Source of the DNA: Stenotrophomonas sp. ATCM1_4 | Lineage (GTDB): Bacteria > Pseudomonadota > Gammaproteobacteria > Xanthomonadales > Xanthomonadaceae | Direction: 5' to 3' | Assembly (NCBI RefSeq): GCF_004348115.1 | Contig: NZ_QPFB01000001.1 | Location: 535,978 to 599,977, forward strand | Length of the DNA stretch: 64,000 nucleotides | Shown here: piece by piece, positions 9,157 to 18,100 of the stretch | How the letters are laid out: each line of letters starts with the position of its first letter | Position numbering within the stretch: position 1 is the first letter of the stretch | The notes under the pieces: model-generated | What the model was told of the DNA's origin: nothing | Seen by the model: only the letters and a program-made list of their open reading frames with translations | Database searches by the model: none | Position numbers and translations under genes: made by a program

Positions 9157-10014
9157 TCAGGCCGGCGGCGGGCCGAGCTTCAACGACAGGTCGATCGCCT
9201 GCACATGCTTGGTCAACCCGCCGATGGAGATGCAATCCACGCCATCTTCGGCAATGGAACGCAGCACGGACAGGTCGACGCTGCCGGACACCTCCAGCGG
9301 GATGCGGCCGGCGGCGATGCGCACCGCCTCGCGGCGCATGGCCGGGCTGAAGTCATCGATGAGGATGCGTTCGCAGCCGGCGGCCAAGGCCTGCTCCAGC
9401 TGCTGCAGGTCCTCCACCTCCACCACCAGCGGCAGCGTGGGTTGCTGCGCCCGGGCGGCGCGCACCGCCGCGCCCAGCGAGCCGGCGGCGCGGATGTGGT
9501 TTTCCTTGAGCATCACCGTGTCGAACAGGCCGATGCGGTGGTTGTCGCCACCGCCGCAGCGCACTGCGTACTTCTGCGCCAGGCGCAGCCCGGGCAGGGT
9601 CTTGCGGGTGTCGAGGATGCGCGCGCCGGTGCCGGCTACCGCTTCGACGTGGCGGGCGGTGATCGTGGCGGTCCCGGACAGCGTCTGCAGGAAGTTGAGC
9701 GAGGTGCGCTCGGCGCTGACCAGGCTGCGGCTGCGGCCTTCCAGCGTGGCCAGCACGGTGCCGGCGCTGACCCGGTCGCCTTCCAGTACCCGCCAGTGGA
9801 TCTTCACCTCCGGGTCGAGCGCGCGATGGGTGGCGTCGAACCAGGGGCGGCCGGCGATCACCGCGTCCTGCTTGCACAGCAGGTAGGCGATGTCGGCGCT
9901 GTCGGGGAGCAGGGCGGCGGTGACGTCGCCACTGCCGATGTCCTCGGCCAGGGCGCGGGCGACATCGGCGTCGATCTGTTCCTGCGGCGGGGCAAGCGGC
10001 GGGTGCGGCAGCAT
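9157..10014 (-). CDS. nadC: Nicotinate-nucleotide pyrophosphorylase (carboxylating)
   Basis: Quinolinate phosphoribosyltransferase of de novo NAD synthesis: quinolinate plus PRPP gives nicotinate mononucleotide, CO2 and PPi. The 285-aa product has the type II PRTase layout: N-terminal sandwich domain (EDIGSGDVTAALLP), RTSLNFLQTLSGTAT, the active-site DTRKTLPGLRLAQKYAV and GGGDNHRIGLFD, KENHI, and the C-terminal barrel strands ILIDDF, LEVSGSV and ISIGGLT. The ATG at 10014 overlaps the TAA of the upstream Trm112-like gene by one base, so the two are probably translationally coupled. Much longer upstream in-frame codons belong to other genes. Confidence 0.96.
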   Translation of the reverse strand: MLPHPPLAPPQEQIDADVARALAEDIGSGDVTAALLPDSADIAYLLCKQDAVIAGRPWFDATHRALDPEVKIHWRVLEGDRVSAGTVLATLEGRSRSLVSAERTSLNFLQTLSGTATITARHVEAVAGTGARILDTRKTLPGLRLAQKYAVRCGGGDNHRIGLFDTVMLKENHIRAAGSLGAAVRAARAQQPTLPLVVEVEDLQQLEQALAAGCERILIDDFSPAMRREAVRIAAGRIPLEVSGSVDLSVLRSIAEDGVDCISIGGLTKHVQAIDLSLKLGPPPA

Positions 10015-10283
10015 TACTTGGCCGGGAAGTCGGTGATCTGGGCGGTGGCGATGGCCTCGTCGGCCAGCAGCACCGGGATGCCGTCCTCCACCCGGAACAC
10101 CTGCTTGCGGTCGCGGGTGACCAGTGCCTCGCGCAGCGGCTGGGCCTGGGCGCTGCCATCGGCCCGGGTGACGCCGCCGGCGCCGATCGCGCGGTTCAGG
10201 GCATCCAGGCCGGCGCTTTCCAGCTGGGCCAGCGGCTGGCGGGTGTCGGGGGAGACGAGCAGGTCGAGCAGTTTGCGGTCCAT
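10014..10283 (-). CDS. Trm112-family (UPF0434/YcaR-like) protein
   Basis: An 89-aa protein beginning MDRKLLDLLVSPDTRQPL and containing the family core EDGIPVLLADEAI. The usual members carry a zinc-ribbon Cys pair (CPxCKGPL). Here the first half reads SPDTRQPL, with no cysteine, so metal binding is not supported. Its role is unknown; relatives of Trm112 activate methyltransferases. It is divergent from purE (59 bp between starts) and overlaps nadC by one base. Confidence 0.8.
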   Translation of the reverse strand: MDRKLLDLLVSPDTRQPLAQLESAGLDALNRAIGAGGVTRADGSAQAQPLREALVTRDRKQVFRVEDGIPVLLADEAIATAQITDFPAK

Positions 10284-10342
10284 CAGGTCGTGGTCTTGCG
10301 GGGAAGACGGCTAGAATACGTCTTTGCAGCAGGTGACGGCCA

Positions 10343-10846
10343 ATGACCCCCAACCCCTCCGAGCCGCTTGTCGGCATCGTCATGGGTTCCCGTTCCGACT
10401 GGGAAACCATGCAGCACGCAGCCCAGAAGCTTGATGCCCTGGGTGTTCCGTATGAAGTGAAGGTTGTTTCGGCGCATCGCACGCCGGATGTCCTGTTCAG
10501 CTATGCCGAACAGGCCGGAGCGCGCGGCCTGCGCGCGATCATCGCCGGTGCCGGTGGCGCGGCCCACCTGCCGGGCATGCTCGCCGCCAAGACCGCCGTG
10601 CCGGTGCTTGGCGTGCCGGTGCAGTCCAAGGCGCTGAACGGCATGGACTCGTTGCTGTCGATCGTGCAGATGCCGGCCGGCATCCCGGTGGCGACCTTCG
10701 CCATCGGTAATGCGGGGGCGTCCAATGCGGCGCTGTTCGCCGCGGCCATGCTGGCCCCGGCACAGCCGCAGATCGGCGCGGCGCTGGACGCGTTCCGCGA
10801 GCGCCAGACCCACGACGTGATGGCCGCGGACGATCCGCGTCGATGA
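10343..10846 (+). CDS. purE: 5-(carboxyamino)imidazole ribonucleotide mutase
   Basis: Converts N5-CAIR to CAIR in de novo purine synthesis, acting after PurK. The 167-aa class I PurE has the substrate-binding loop [14 protein letters not shown] at the N-terminus, [20 protein letters not shown] and VPVLGVPV. All are hallmark motifs, and E. coli PurE is 169 aa. It starts 59 bp from the divergent Trm112-like gene. Its stop overlaps the purK start (ATGA), giving a purEK operon. A TAGAAT hexamer at about 10311-10316 could be a -10 element, but I see no good -35. Confidence 0.97.
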   Translation: MTPNPSEPLVGIVMGSRSDWETMQHAAQKLDALGVPYEVKVVSAHRTPDVLFSYAEQAGARGLRAIIAGAGGAAHLPGMLAAKTAVPVLGVPVQSKALNGMDSLLSIVQMPAGIPVATFAIGNAGASNAALFAAAMLAPAQPQIGAALDAFRERQTHDVMAADDPRR

Positions 10847-12003
10847 TCACGGTCGGCATTCTGGGGGGCGGGCAGCTGGCCCGCATGATGGTGCTGGAAG
10901 CTGCGCCGCTGGGCATCCGCTTCGTGGTGTTCGACCCGGCCACCGATGCCTGCGCCGGTCAGGTGGCGCCGCTGCAGGTCGGTGCGTTCGATGACCTGGC
11001 CGCGCTGGAGGAATTTGCCGGCCGCGTGGACGTGGTCACCTTCGATTTCGAGAACGTGCCTGCCGCAAGCGCGCGCTGGTTGGCCGAGCGCAAGCCGGTG
11101 TTCCCCAACCCCGCCGCGCTGGCGGTGGCGCAGGACCGGCTGAGCGAGAAGACCCTGTTCCAGGAACTGGGCATCCCGCTGCCGCCGTTTGCCGACATCG
11201 GTAGCCGTGAGCAACTGGCGGCCAAGGTCACCGAGTTCGGCCTGCCATGCATCCTCAAGACCCGCCGCCTGGGCTACGACGGCAAGGGTCAGTTCCGCCT
11301 GCGCAGCGAGGCGGACATCGATGCCGCCTGGCAGGCGCTGGGCGCGCAGGCGGACAAGACCGGCCTGATCCTGGAAGGCTTCGTCGCCTTCGATCGCGAG
11401 GTCAGCGTGGTGGCGGTGCGCGGCCGCGACGGCGAATTCCGTGCCTGGCCGTTGACCGGCAACTGGCATGTGGATGGCGTGCTGTCGGCCAGCCTGGCGC
11501 CGGCCACCGTGTCCGCGGCCCAGCAACAGACAGCGATCAGCTATGCGCGCCGTGTCGCCGAGCGGCTGGACTATGTCGGCGTGTTCGCGCTGGAACTGTT
11601 CTGTCGTGGCGAGGAGCTGCTGGCCAACGAGATGGCCCCGCGCGTGCACAACTCCGGCCACTGGACCAGCGATGGCGCAGAGACCTCGCAGTTCCAGAAC
11701 CATGTCCGGGCCGTGCTCGGCCTGCCGCTGGGCGATACCCGGGTGCTGGGCCATGCCTGCATGCTCAACTGGATCGGCCAGATGCCCGACCCGGCGCCGG
11801 TGCTGGCCGAGCCCGCCGGGCACTGGCATGACTACGGCAAGCAGCCGCGCGACGGTCGCAAGGTCGGCCACGCCAACCTGCGCGAGGATTCGACCGCGGC
11901 GCTGGCCGGTGCGCTGGAGCGCGTCGGGGCCGCATTGGGCCGGCAGGCACAGGTGGCACCGGTGGTCCAGTCCCTCCGGGACGGCGGCGTAACGCCGGCG
12001 TAA
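10843..12003 (+). CDS. purK: 5-(carboxyamino)imidazole ribonucleotide synthase
   Basis: ATP-grasp enzyme that carboxylates AIR to N5-CAIR using ATP and bicarbonate; PurE is the next step. The 386-aa protein has the N-terminal [15 protein letters not shown] nucleotide fold, DFENVP, the ATP-grasp region [12 protein letters not shown], the metal-binding [26 protein letters not shown], and the C-terminal domain. It overlaps purE by 4 nt and should depend on translational coupling. Confidence 0.97.
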   Translation: MITVGILGGGQLARMMVLEAAPLGIRFVVFDPATDACAGQVAPLQVGAFDDLAALEEFAGRVDVVTFDFENVPAASARWLAERKPVFPNPAALAVAQDRLSEKTLFQELGIPLPPFADIGSREQLAAKVTEFGLPCILKTRRLGYDGKGQFRLRSEADIDAAWQALGAQADKTGLILEGFVAFDREVSVVAVRGRDGEFRAWPLTGNWHVDGVLSASLAPATVSAAQQQTAISYARRVAERLDYVGVFALELFCRGEELLANEMAPRVHNSGHWTSDGAETSQFQNHVRAVLGLPLGDTRVLGHACMLNWIGQMPDPAPVLAEPAGHWHDYGKQPRDGRKVGHANLREDSTAALAGALERVGAALGRQAQVAPVVQSLRDGGVTPA

Positions 12004-12018
12004 GCCGGGCGGGCGTAA

Positions 12019-12046
12019 GGTTCTCCGGGTCCATCCCCGGAGAACC
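12019..12046 (+). promoter_or_regulatory. 5'-UTR hairpin covering the ribosome-binding site of the AhpD-like gene
   Basis: GGTTCTCCGGG (12019-12029) pairs perfectly with CCCGGAGAACC (12036-12046), an 11-bp stem with a 6-nt loop. The Shine-Dalgarno GGAGAA (12039-12044) lies wholly in the 3' arm, and the ATG at 12050 follows 3 nt after the stem. In RNA this would hide the ribosome-binding site. A stem followed by no T-run is not a purK terminator. Confidence 0.6.
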
Positions 12047-12049
12047 ACC

Positions 12050-12388
12050 ATGCTCGACTGGAATGCGTACCGCCGTGAACTGAAGGGCCGTATCGGCGAA
12101 TTGGGCAAGCTTTCGCCCGACACCCTCAAGGGCTACCTGACCCTCAGTGGTGCCGGTGCCCAGACCAACCACCTCGACGGCAAGACCCGCGAACTGATCG
12201 CGCTGGCCGTGGCCGTCACCACCCGCTGCGACGGCTGCATCACCACGCACGTGGATGCCGCCCTGAAGCAGGGCGCCAGCCGTGAGGAGATCGCCGAGGC
12301 GCTGGGTGTGGCGGTGGCCCTCAACGCCGGCGCGGCGATGGTCTATTCGGCCCGCGTCCTGGATGCGGTCGCCGCCCACGACACCTGA
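12050..12388 (+). CDS. Carboxymuconolactone decarboxylase / AhpD-like protein
   Basis: A 112-aa all-helical protein of the CMD/AhpD-like family. The redox motif is RCDGCITTH, a CxxC followed by a His four residues later, as in AhpD-type alkylhydroperoxidases; decarboxylase members lack the CxxC. It therefore probably has thiol-dependent peroxidase or reductase activity rather than aromatic-ring decarboxylation. The conserved flanks (LDGKTRELIALAVAVTT, EALGVAVALNAGAAMVYSARVLDA) fit the family. It lies 46 bp after purK, with its own RBS inside a hairpin. Confidence 0.88.
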   Translation: MLDWNAYRRELKGRIGELGKLSPDTLKGYLTLSGAGAQTNHLDGKTRELIALAVAVTTRCDGCITTHVDAALKQGASREEIAEALGVAVALNAGAAMVYSARVLDAVAAHDT

Positions 12389-12395
12389 CCTCGGC

Positions 12396-12420
12396 AGGAG
12401 CAGCCTCGGCCGCGAAGCCG
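12396..12420 (+). repeat. REP-like element, copy A
   Basis: AGGAGCAGCCTCGGCCGCGA followed by AGCCG; one mismatch from the copies at 41402 and 54903. It lies just after the AhpD-like gene, between convergent genes, and pairs in inverted orientation with copy B at 12518. Confidence 0.65.
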
Positions 12421-12517
12421 GCGCGCCCCAAGGCTGCCACAGGCACGGATCGACCTCTCCGGATCGTGGACGGCCTCCGCGGCGAGCCTGATCGTGGGGG
12501 CTCGGCCACTACAGGCC

Positions 12518-12536
12518 TCGTGGCCGAGGCCGCTCC
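12518..12536 (-). repeat. REP-like element, copy B (inverted)
   Basis: Reverse complement reads GGAGCGGCCTCGGCCACGA, the same repeat as copy A in opposite orientation. Together they flank 97 bp of GC-rich, palindrome-rich, non-coding DNA between the AhpD-like gene and sodB. Confidence 0.6.
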
Positions 12537-12545
12537 AACCGGTGA

Positions 12546-13124
12546 TCAGCGCAGCTGGCTGGCCGCGAAGTCCCAGTTCACCAGCTTCCAGAACGCCTGC
12601 AGGTAGCGCAGGCGGTCGTTCTGGTAATCGGTGTAATACGCGTGTTCCCACAGGTCGCAGACCAGCAGCGGGGTGCTGTCGCCGGTCAACGGGGTATTGG
12701 CGTTGCGGGTGGTGACGACCGCCAACCGGCCATCGGCATGCTGCACCAGCCAGGCCCAGCCCGAGCCGAACACCGCCATTGCCGCACGGTTGAACTCTTC
12801 CCGCAGCTTCTGCACGTCGCCGAACTGGCGGTTGATGCGGTCGGCGAGCACCCCGTGCGGTTCCTCGCCGGCCCGGGGGTGCAGGCACTGCCAGTGGAAG
12901 CCGTGGTTCCAGGCCTGTGCCGCCGCCTCGAACAGCGCCCCCTGGCTGTTGCGGACGATCTCCTCCAGCGGCATCTCGTCCATCTCGGTGCCGGCGATGC
13001 GGGCATTGACCGCATCCACGTAGGCCTGGTGGTGGCGGCCATGGTGCAGTTCCAGTGTCTGCGCCGAAATGTGCGGTTGCAGCGCGGTGCGGGAGTAGGG
13101 CAGGTCAGGCAGTTGGACGGGCAT
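12546..13124 (-). CDS. sodB: Superoxide dismutase (Fe/Mn family)
   Basis: Cytoplasmic enzyme that disproportionates superoxide to H2O2 and O2. The 192-aa product has all four metal ligands: His in TLELHHGRHHQAYVD, His in AWNHGFHWQCL, and Asp/His in LLVCDLWEHAYYTDYQ. The length matches SodB (193 aa). SGWAWLV and TTRNANTP resemble Fe-type enzymes, but metal choice cannot be settled by eye, so sodB is the best-fit name. It is divergent from grxD, with 118 bp between starts, and convergent with the AhpD-like gene, another likely oxidative-stress gene. Confidence 0.95.
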   Translation of the reverse strand: MPVQLPDLPYSRTALQPHISAQTLELHHGRHHQAYVDAVNARIAGTEMDEMPLEEIVRNSQGALFEAAAQAWNHGFHWQCLHPRAGEEPHGVLADRINRQFGDVQKLREEFNRAAMAVFGSGWAWLVQHADGRLAVVTTRNANTPLTGDSTPLLVCDLWEHAYYTDYQNDRLRYLQAFWKLVNWDFAASQLR

Positions 13125-13242
13125 GGAATATTTCTTTTCAGGGCAAAGGCGCCGGGAATGCGTCGGCTCGGCTTACAATCCGTGGCCACGGGAAAGTCTA
13201 TCCGACCAGGACGGGCCGTTCTTTCGCAGCAGGAGAATTCGA

Positions 13243-13563
13243 ATGCCGGTGATGGAGCAAATCCAGGCAGAGGTGGAGCAGCATCCCCTCGTCCTGTTCA
13301 TGAAAGGTACGCCGCAGTACCCGATGTGCGGCTTTTCCAGCCGCGCCGTGCAGGCGCTGATGGCCGCCGGTGCCGCGCACCTGCGCACGGTCAATGTGCT
13401 GGAGTTCCCCGAAGTGCGGGCCAACCTGCCGCGCTTCTCGAACCTTCCGACCTTTCCGCAGTTCTTCATCCACGGTGAGCTGATCGGCGGCTGCGACATC
13501 ATCCTGGAGCTGCTCGAATCCGGCGAGCTCAAGCGCATCGTCGCCGAGGCGGGCCAGGCGTGA
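13243..13563 (+). CDS. grxD: Monothiol glutaredoxin, Grx4 type
   Basis: A 106-aa CGFS-type glutaredoxin that binds and passes on [2Fe-2S] clusters, usually with BolA proteins. The active site is MCGFSSRAVQAL, preceded by LFMKGTPQYP. The glutathione-binding parts TFPQFFIHGELIGGCDI are present. The ATG at 13243 has AGGAG at 13231-13235. A TACAAT at 13174-13179 may be its -10 element. Its TGA overlaps the GTG start of the SDR gene. Confidence 0.96.
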   Translation: MPVMEQIQAEVEQHPLVLFMKGTPQYPMCGFSSRAVQALMAAGAAHLRTVNVLEFPEVRANLPRFSNLPTFPQFFIHGELIGGCDIILELLESGELKRIVAEAGQA

Positions 13564-14303
13564 GTGCCCAGCCGGAAGGTTGGGCGCAAACGGACCTGGC
13601 GGGGCGGGTCGTGCTGGTTTCCGGCGCGGCCGGTGGCCTAGGCGCGGCGGCCGCCAAGGCGTGCGCCACGGCCGGCGCCACGGTGGTGCTGCTCGGCCGC
13701 AAGTTGCCCAAGCTCAACCGTGTATACGACGCGGTGGCCCAATTGGGGCCGGAGCCGCTGCTCTACCCGCTGGACCTGGAAGGGGCGACCCCGGACGACT
13801 TCGCGGTACTGGCCGAGCGGCTGGCCACGGAGCTGGGAGGCCTGGACGGGCTGCTGCACTGCGCGGCGGACTTCCCGGGGCTGACCCCGTTCGACCTGGC
13901 CAGCCCGGCGGCGTTCTCGCGCGCCATCCACGTCAACCTGACCGCACGTGCCTGGCTCACCCAGGCCTGCCTGCCGCTGCTGCGCCAGCGTGACGACGCG
14001 GCGGTGGTGTTCAGCCTGGATGATCCGGCGCGGGTAGGGCAGGCATTCTGGGGCGGCTACGGCGTGGCCCAGTACGGCCTGCGTGGCCTGATCGACACGC
14101 TGCACCACGAGCTGCGCAATGGCCCGGTGCGTATCAGTGGCGTGCAGCCCGGGCCGATGCGGACCGCGCTGCGCGCGCGGGCCTTTATCCATGGCGAGGA
14201 CACCGCCGCGCAGGATCCTTCGGCCTATGCCGTGGCCTGCGTCACGTTGCTATCGGCCGCCGGTTCGGCCTGGCGCGGGCAGGTGCTGGACGCGGCCGGG
14301 TGA
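13560..14303 (+). CDS. Short-chain dehydrogenase/reductase (YciK-like)
   Basis: A 247-aa NAD(P)-dependent SDR. The cofactor motif is SGAAGGLGAAAAKACA (TGxxxGxG type). The usual NNAG is replaced by LLHCAADF, and the catalytic Tyr region is GGYGVAQYGLRGL, with Gln where classical enzymes have Lys after Tyr-x3. Classical SDRs use Tyr-x3-Lys, so activity may be altered; YciK-like proteins share such deviations. The GTG start overlaps the grxD stop, and its own stop overlaps the marC start, giving a coupled three-gene operon. The substrate is unknown. Confidence 0.87.
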   Translation: MSAQPEGWAQTDLAGRVVLVSGAAGGLGAAAAKACATAGATVVLLGRKLPKLNRVYDAVAQLGPEPLLYPLDLEGATPDDFAVLAERLATELGGLDGLLHCAADFPGLTPFDLASPAAFSRAIHVNLTARAWLTQACLPLLRQRDDAAVVFSLDDPARVGQAFWGGYGVAQYGLRGLIDTLHHELRNGPVRISGVQPGPMRTALRARAFIHGEDTAAQDPSAYAVACVTLLSAAGSAWRGQVLDAAG

Positions 14304-14893
14304 CCATCCTCTCGGCGGCCCTGCTGCTGTTCCTGATCCTGGACCCGCTGGGCAACATCCCGGTATTCCTGAGCCTGCTCAAGCCCCTGGCCCCGCGTCG
14401 CCAGCGCATCGTGCTGGTGCGCGAGCTGCTGATCGCCTTGGCCGTGCTGATGGCCTTCCTGTGGGGCGGCAAGTACGCGCTGGAACTGATGCACCTGCGC
14501 CAGGAATCGGTGGCCATCGCCGGTGGCATCGTGCTGTTCCTGATCGGCATCCGCATGATCTTCCCCAAGCCGGAAGGGCTGATGGGGGCGGTGCCGGACG
14601 GCGAGCCGTTCATCGTGCCGATGGCGATCCCGCTGGTGGCCGGCCCCTCGGGCATGGCGGCGGTGATGCTGATGGGCAGCAACGAGCCCGACCGGCTGGG
14701 TGACTGGAGCCTGGCCCTGCTGCTGGCCTGGGGCGCGACCGCCGCCATCCTGATGTCGGCCACCCTGCTGTACAAACTGCTGGGTGCCCGCGCGCTGACC
14801 GCCCTGGAGCGGCTGATGGGCATGCTGCTGGTCGCTATTTCCGTGCAAATGCTGCTCGATGGCCTGGCGACCTACCTCGGGTCACTCCAATAA
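14300..14893 (+). CDS. MarC-family integral membrane protein (YhgN-like)
   Basis: A 197-aa protein with about six transmembrane helices. The N-terminal LLLFLILDPLGNIPVFLSLL and the mid-chain PLVAGPSGMAAVMLM are the two MarC repeats. MarC was once linked to multidrug resistance but that was withdrawn, and the transport substrate is unknown. The GTG start overlaps the upstream stop by 4 nt (GTGA). It is the last gene of the grxD-SDR-marC unit; a weak hairpin follows it. Confidence 0.9.
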   Translation: MTILSAALLLFLILDPLGNIPVFLSLLKPLAPRRQRIVLVRELLIALAVLMAFLWGGKYALELMHLRQESVAIAGGIVLFLIGIRMIFPKPEGLMGAVPDGEPFIVPMAIPLVAGPSGMAAVMLMGSNEPDRLGDWSLALLLAWGATAAILMSATLLYKLLGARALTALERLMGMLLVAISVQMLLDGLATYLGSLQ

Positions 14894-14914
14894 CCGATTG
14901 ATTTGTCGGTTTTT
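14892..14914 (+). terminator. Weak terminator after marC
   Basis: AACCGA (14892-14897) pairs with TCGGTT (14906-14911), followed by a short T-run. The stem is only 6 bp, so termination may be partial. Confidence 0.4.
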
Positions 14915-14936
14915 GTCCGATTGCGTCGCCTTTGAA

Positions 14937-14988
14937 CTGTCTTATTGCAGTCATAAACAGTCATTACCGTGTTAACCTTATCTTAACC
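14937..14988 (+). promoter_or_regulatory. Pho-box-like direct repeats in the TonB-receptor leader
   Basis: Three 7-mers lie in tandem: CTGTCTT (14937), CAGTCAT (14948) and CAGTCAT (14958), with 4- and 3-nt spacers. The first pair keeps the 7+4+7 layout of a PhoB box and matches 14 of 18 positions of the E. coli consensus by hand count. Two TTAACC hexamers follow at 14972 and 14983, one helical turn apart. The receptor start lies about 120 bp downstream. PhoB control is inferred. Confidence 0.4.
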
Positions 14989-15111
14989 GTTGCGGCTGAA
15001 ACCGCTCCGGAAGGGACCCCCAGATTCAAGCCGATCAGGCGCCCGGTTGACCCCGGGGCTGATGGATCGCGTTTTTTTTCAATCGCCAACTCGTTTCGAG
15101 GCTACCTACCC

Positions 15112-18100
15112 ATGAATCATCCTCGCATCCGGATGTCCAAGCTCACCCTTGGCCTCATTGCCGCCCTCGCGGCTGCTCCGGCTTTCGCCCAGAACACCTC
15201 CGCCGGTATCGGCGGCCAGGTCACCAACAACGGCGGCCAGCCAGTGGCAGGTGCGGAAGTCACCATCACCCACGTCGAGTCGGGCACGGTCAGCCGTGCG
15301 ACCACCGACGCGGCTGGTCGCTACAATGCCCGCGGTCTGCGCGTGGGTGGTCCGTACACCATCACCATCACCAAGTCCGGTGAAGGCACCAAGACCGAAG
15401 AAGGTGTCTACCTGAGCCTGAGCCAGACCAATACCGTCAATGGAACGCTGGCAGGCGACCTCGCCGCCACCACTCTGGAAGCCGTGCAGGTCATGGCCGT
15501 TGCCGGTGGTTCGGATGTGTTCAGCGCCAACAAGATGGGTGCTGGTACCTCGGTGTCGCAGCAGCAGATCGAAGCGCTTCCGTCGATCAACCGCAACATT
15601 CAGGACTATGTCCGCCTGGATCCGCGCATCAGCCAGAGCGACAAGTCGCGTGGCGAGCTGACCGTCGGTGGTCAGAACCCGCGCTTCAATGCGATCCGCA
15701 TTGATGGCATCAACACCAGCGACACTTTCGGCCTGGAATCCAACGGCTTCCCGACCATGCGTCAGCCGGTCTCGATGGATGCCATCGAAGCCATCAACAT
15801 TGACGTGTCCAACTACGACACCACCATCACCGGCGCTACCGGCGCTGTGGTGGATGCCGTGACCAAGTCCGGTACCAACGAATTCCACGGTTCGGTCTAC
15901 GGCACCTACCGCGACAAGGACATGGTGGGTGATCACCCGGTCACCGATGCCAAATTCACGGGCTTCGAGGACGAGAAGACCTGGGGCGCCACCTTCGGCG
16001 GCCCGATCATCAAGGACAAGCTGTTCTTCTTCGCCAACTACGAGAAGTACGAGCGCAGCCGCGCCGCCCAGTCCTACGGTCCGCGGGGCTCCAACGCCAC
16101 CAACGTCGTTGACATCGATCCGGCGTTCATCGCCGAAGCGCAGAAGATCGCCAAGGAAGTGTACGGCGTTGACATCGGCACCCTGGACGCACCTGCTGAA
16201 ACCAAGCAGGAAGTGGAAGAGTACGCCGTCAAGCTGGACTGGAACATCAACGAAGACCACCGTGTCTCGGCACGTTTCTCCAAGCTCGAACAAGTTGATC
16301 CGAATCTGGTCGGCAGCAGCCGGTCCACCAGCTACGGTGGTCACAACATGTCCGTCGCCGGTCCGGCGCTGGGCCTGAGCAGCCGCTGGTACGACATCAA
16401 CAAGGAAGTGAAGACCAGCGTCATCCAGCTGTTCAGCGACTGGAACGAGAACTTCTCCACTGAGTTCAAGGTCGGCCGCCGTACCTATGACTCGTTGAGC
16501 AACGTCTACTCCAAGCTGCCGCAGATCATCATCGGTGGCGGCGCTGGCAACTCTGCTGTTCGCCCGCCGTACCTGAATGCCGGCGCTGACGAGTTCCGTC
16601 ACGGCAACGACATCAGCACCAAGACCACCAATGCCTACGGCGCTGCCAACTGGTACCTGGGTGATCACACCCTGAAGTTCGGTTTCGATTGGGAATCCAA
16701 CGAAATCTACAACCTGTACGCGCAGAACATCTGGGGCACCTACGGCTTCGCCAATCTGGACGATTTCCGCAACGGCCACTACTGGGTGTATGACCTGAAT
16801 GGGCCGGTGCCGGGCAAGGGTATGGACTCGGTGGCGATGCAGTACAAGCACCGCAATACCGGCCTGTTCGTGCAGGACACCTGGGCGGTGAATTACAACC
16901 TGAACCTGATGTTCGGCCTGCGCGTCGACATTCCGGATCTGGATGACGTGCCGGTTCACAACCTGCTGGTGCAGGAGATCTATGGTTATGACAACCGTCA
17001 GACCCTGGACAAGGCGCTGGTGCAGCCGCGCTTCGGCTTCAACTACACCTTCGACAGCGAACGTCCGACGCAGCTGCGTGGCGGCCTGGGCCTGTTCCAG
17101 GGGGCAGCGGCCAACGTGTGGGTGGGCAACTCCTACCAGAACAGCGGTTTCGGCCTGATCGGCTATAACCAGCGCATCACCGCCAACATGAGTCAGGCTG
17201 AGCGCGAAGCGATCTGGGCAAACCTGCCGGTCTCGCTTGACCCGAACAACCCGACCGTGCCGTCGCCGGCTAACGGCTACACGATGATGGTCAACCTGAT
17301 GGAGAAGGGCATCCGCCAGCCGTCGGTGTGGAAGGCCAACCTGGCGTTCGATCACGAACTGCCGTGGTACGGCATCGTGGGTTCGGTTGAGCTGCTGTAC
17401 ACCAAGGTCAAGGACGCCATCGCGTTCGAGCGCCTGGACCTGGGCAACGTCAATGCCGTGCGCGGCCAGGACGGCCGTGACATGTACTGGAGCAACGCCT
17501 ATACCCGTACCGGCGTGCGTGCTGGCAGCAGCACCAACGTGGGTGCCATTGCCGACACGATCCCGGGCTACGAGAACGTGACCGGCTGGCACAACGACGG
17601 TGTGATCCTGCTGAAGAACACCGACAAGGGCCGCAGCACCCAGTTCACCGCCAGCCTGAGCAAGCCGCTGACTGATACCTGGGGCTGGTCGCTGGGTTAT
17701 ACCTACACCGACGCCACCGAAGTCAGCCCGCTGACCTCTTCGCGTGCCATCTCCAACTGGAACAACATCGCCGGCGTGAATCCGAACGATGTGGTCGCTT
17801 CGACCTCCAACTACGAGATCAAGAACCGCTTTACCGGCAGCCTGCAGTTCCGCAAGGCGTTCTTCGGTGACAACTACACCACCTTCTCGATGTTCTACGA
17901 AGGTCGCTCGGGTCTGCCGTATAGCTGGCGCTTCCTGAACGATGTCAACGGTGACGGCTACAACAACGACCTGTTCTACGTGCCGGCTGGCCGTGGCGAC
18001 GTCAAGTTCACTGGCGGCGCAGCGATGGAAGATGCCTTCTTCGCCTGGTTGGACGCGCAGGAAGGCCTGGCCGGCTACCGCGGCAGCATTGCTCCGCGCA

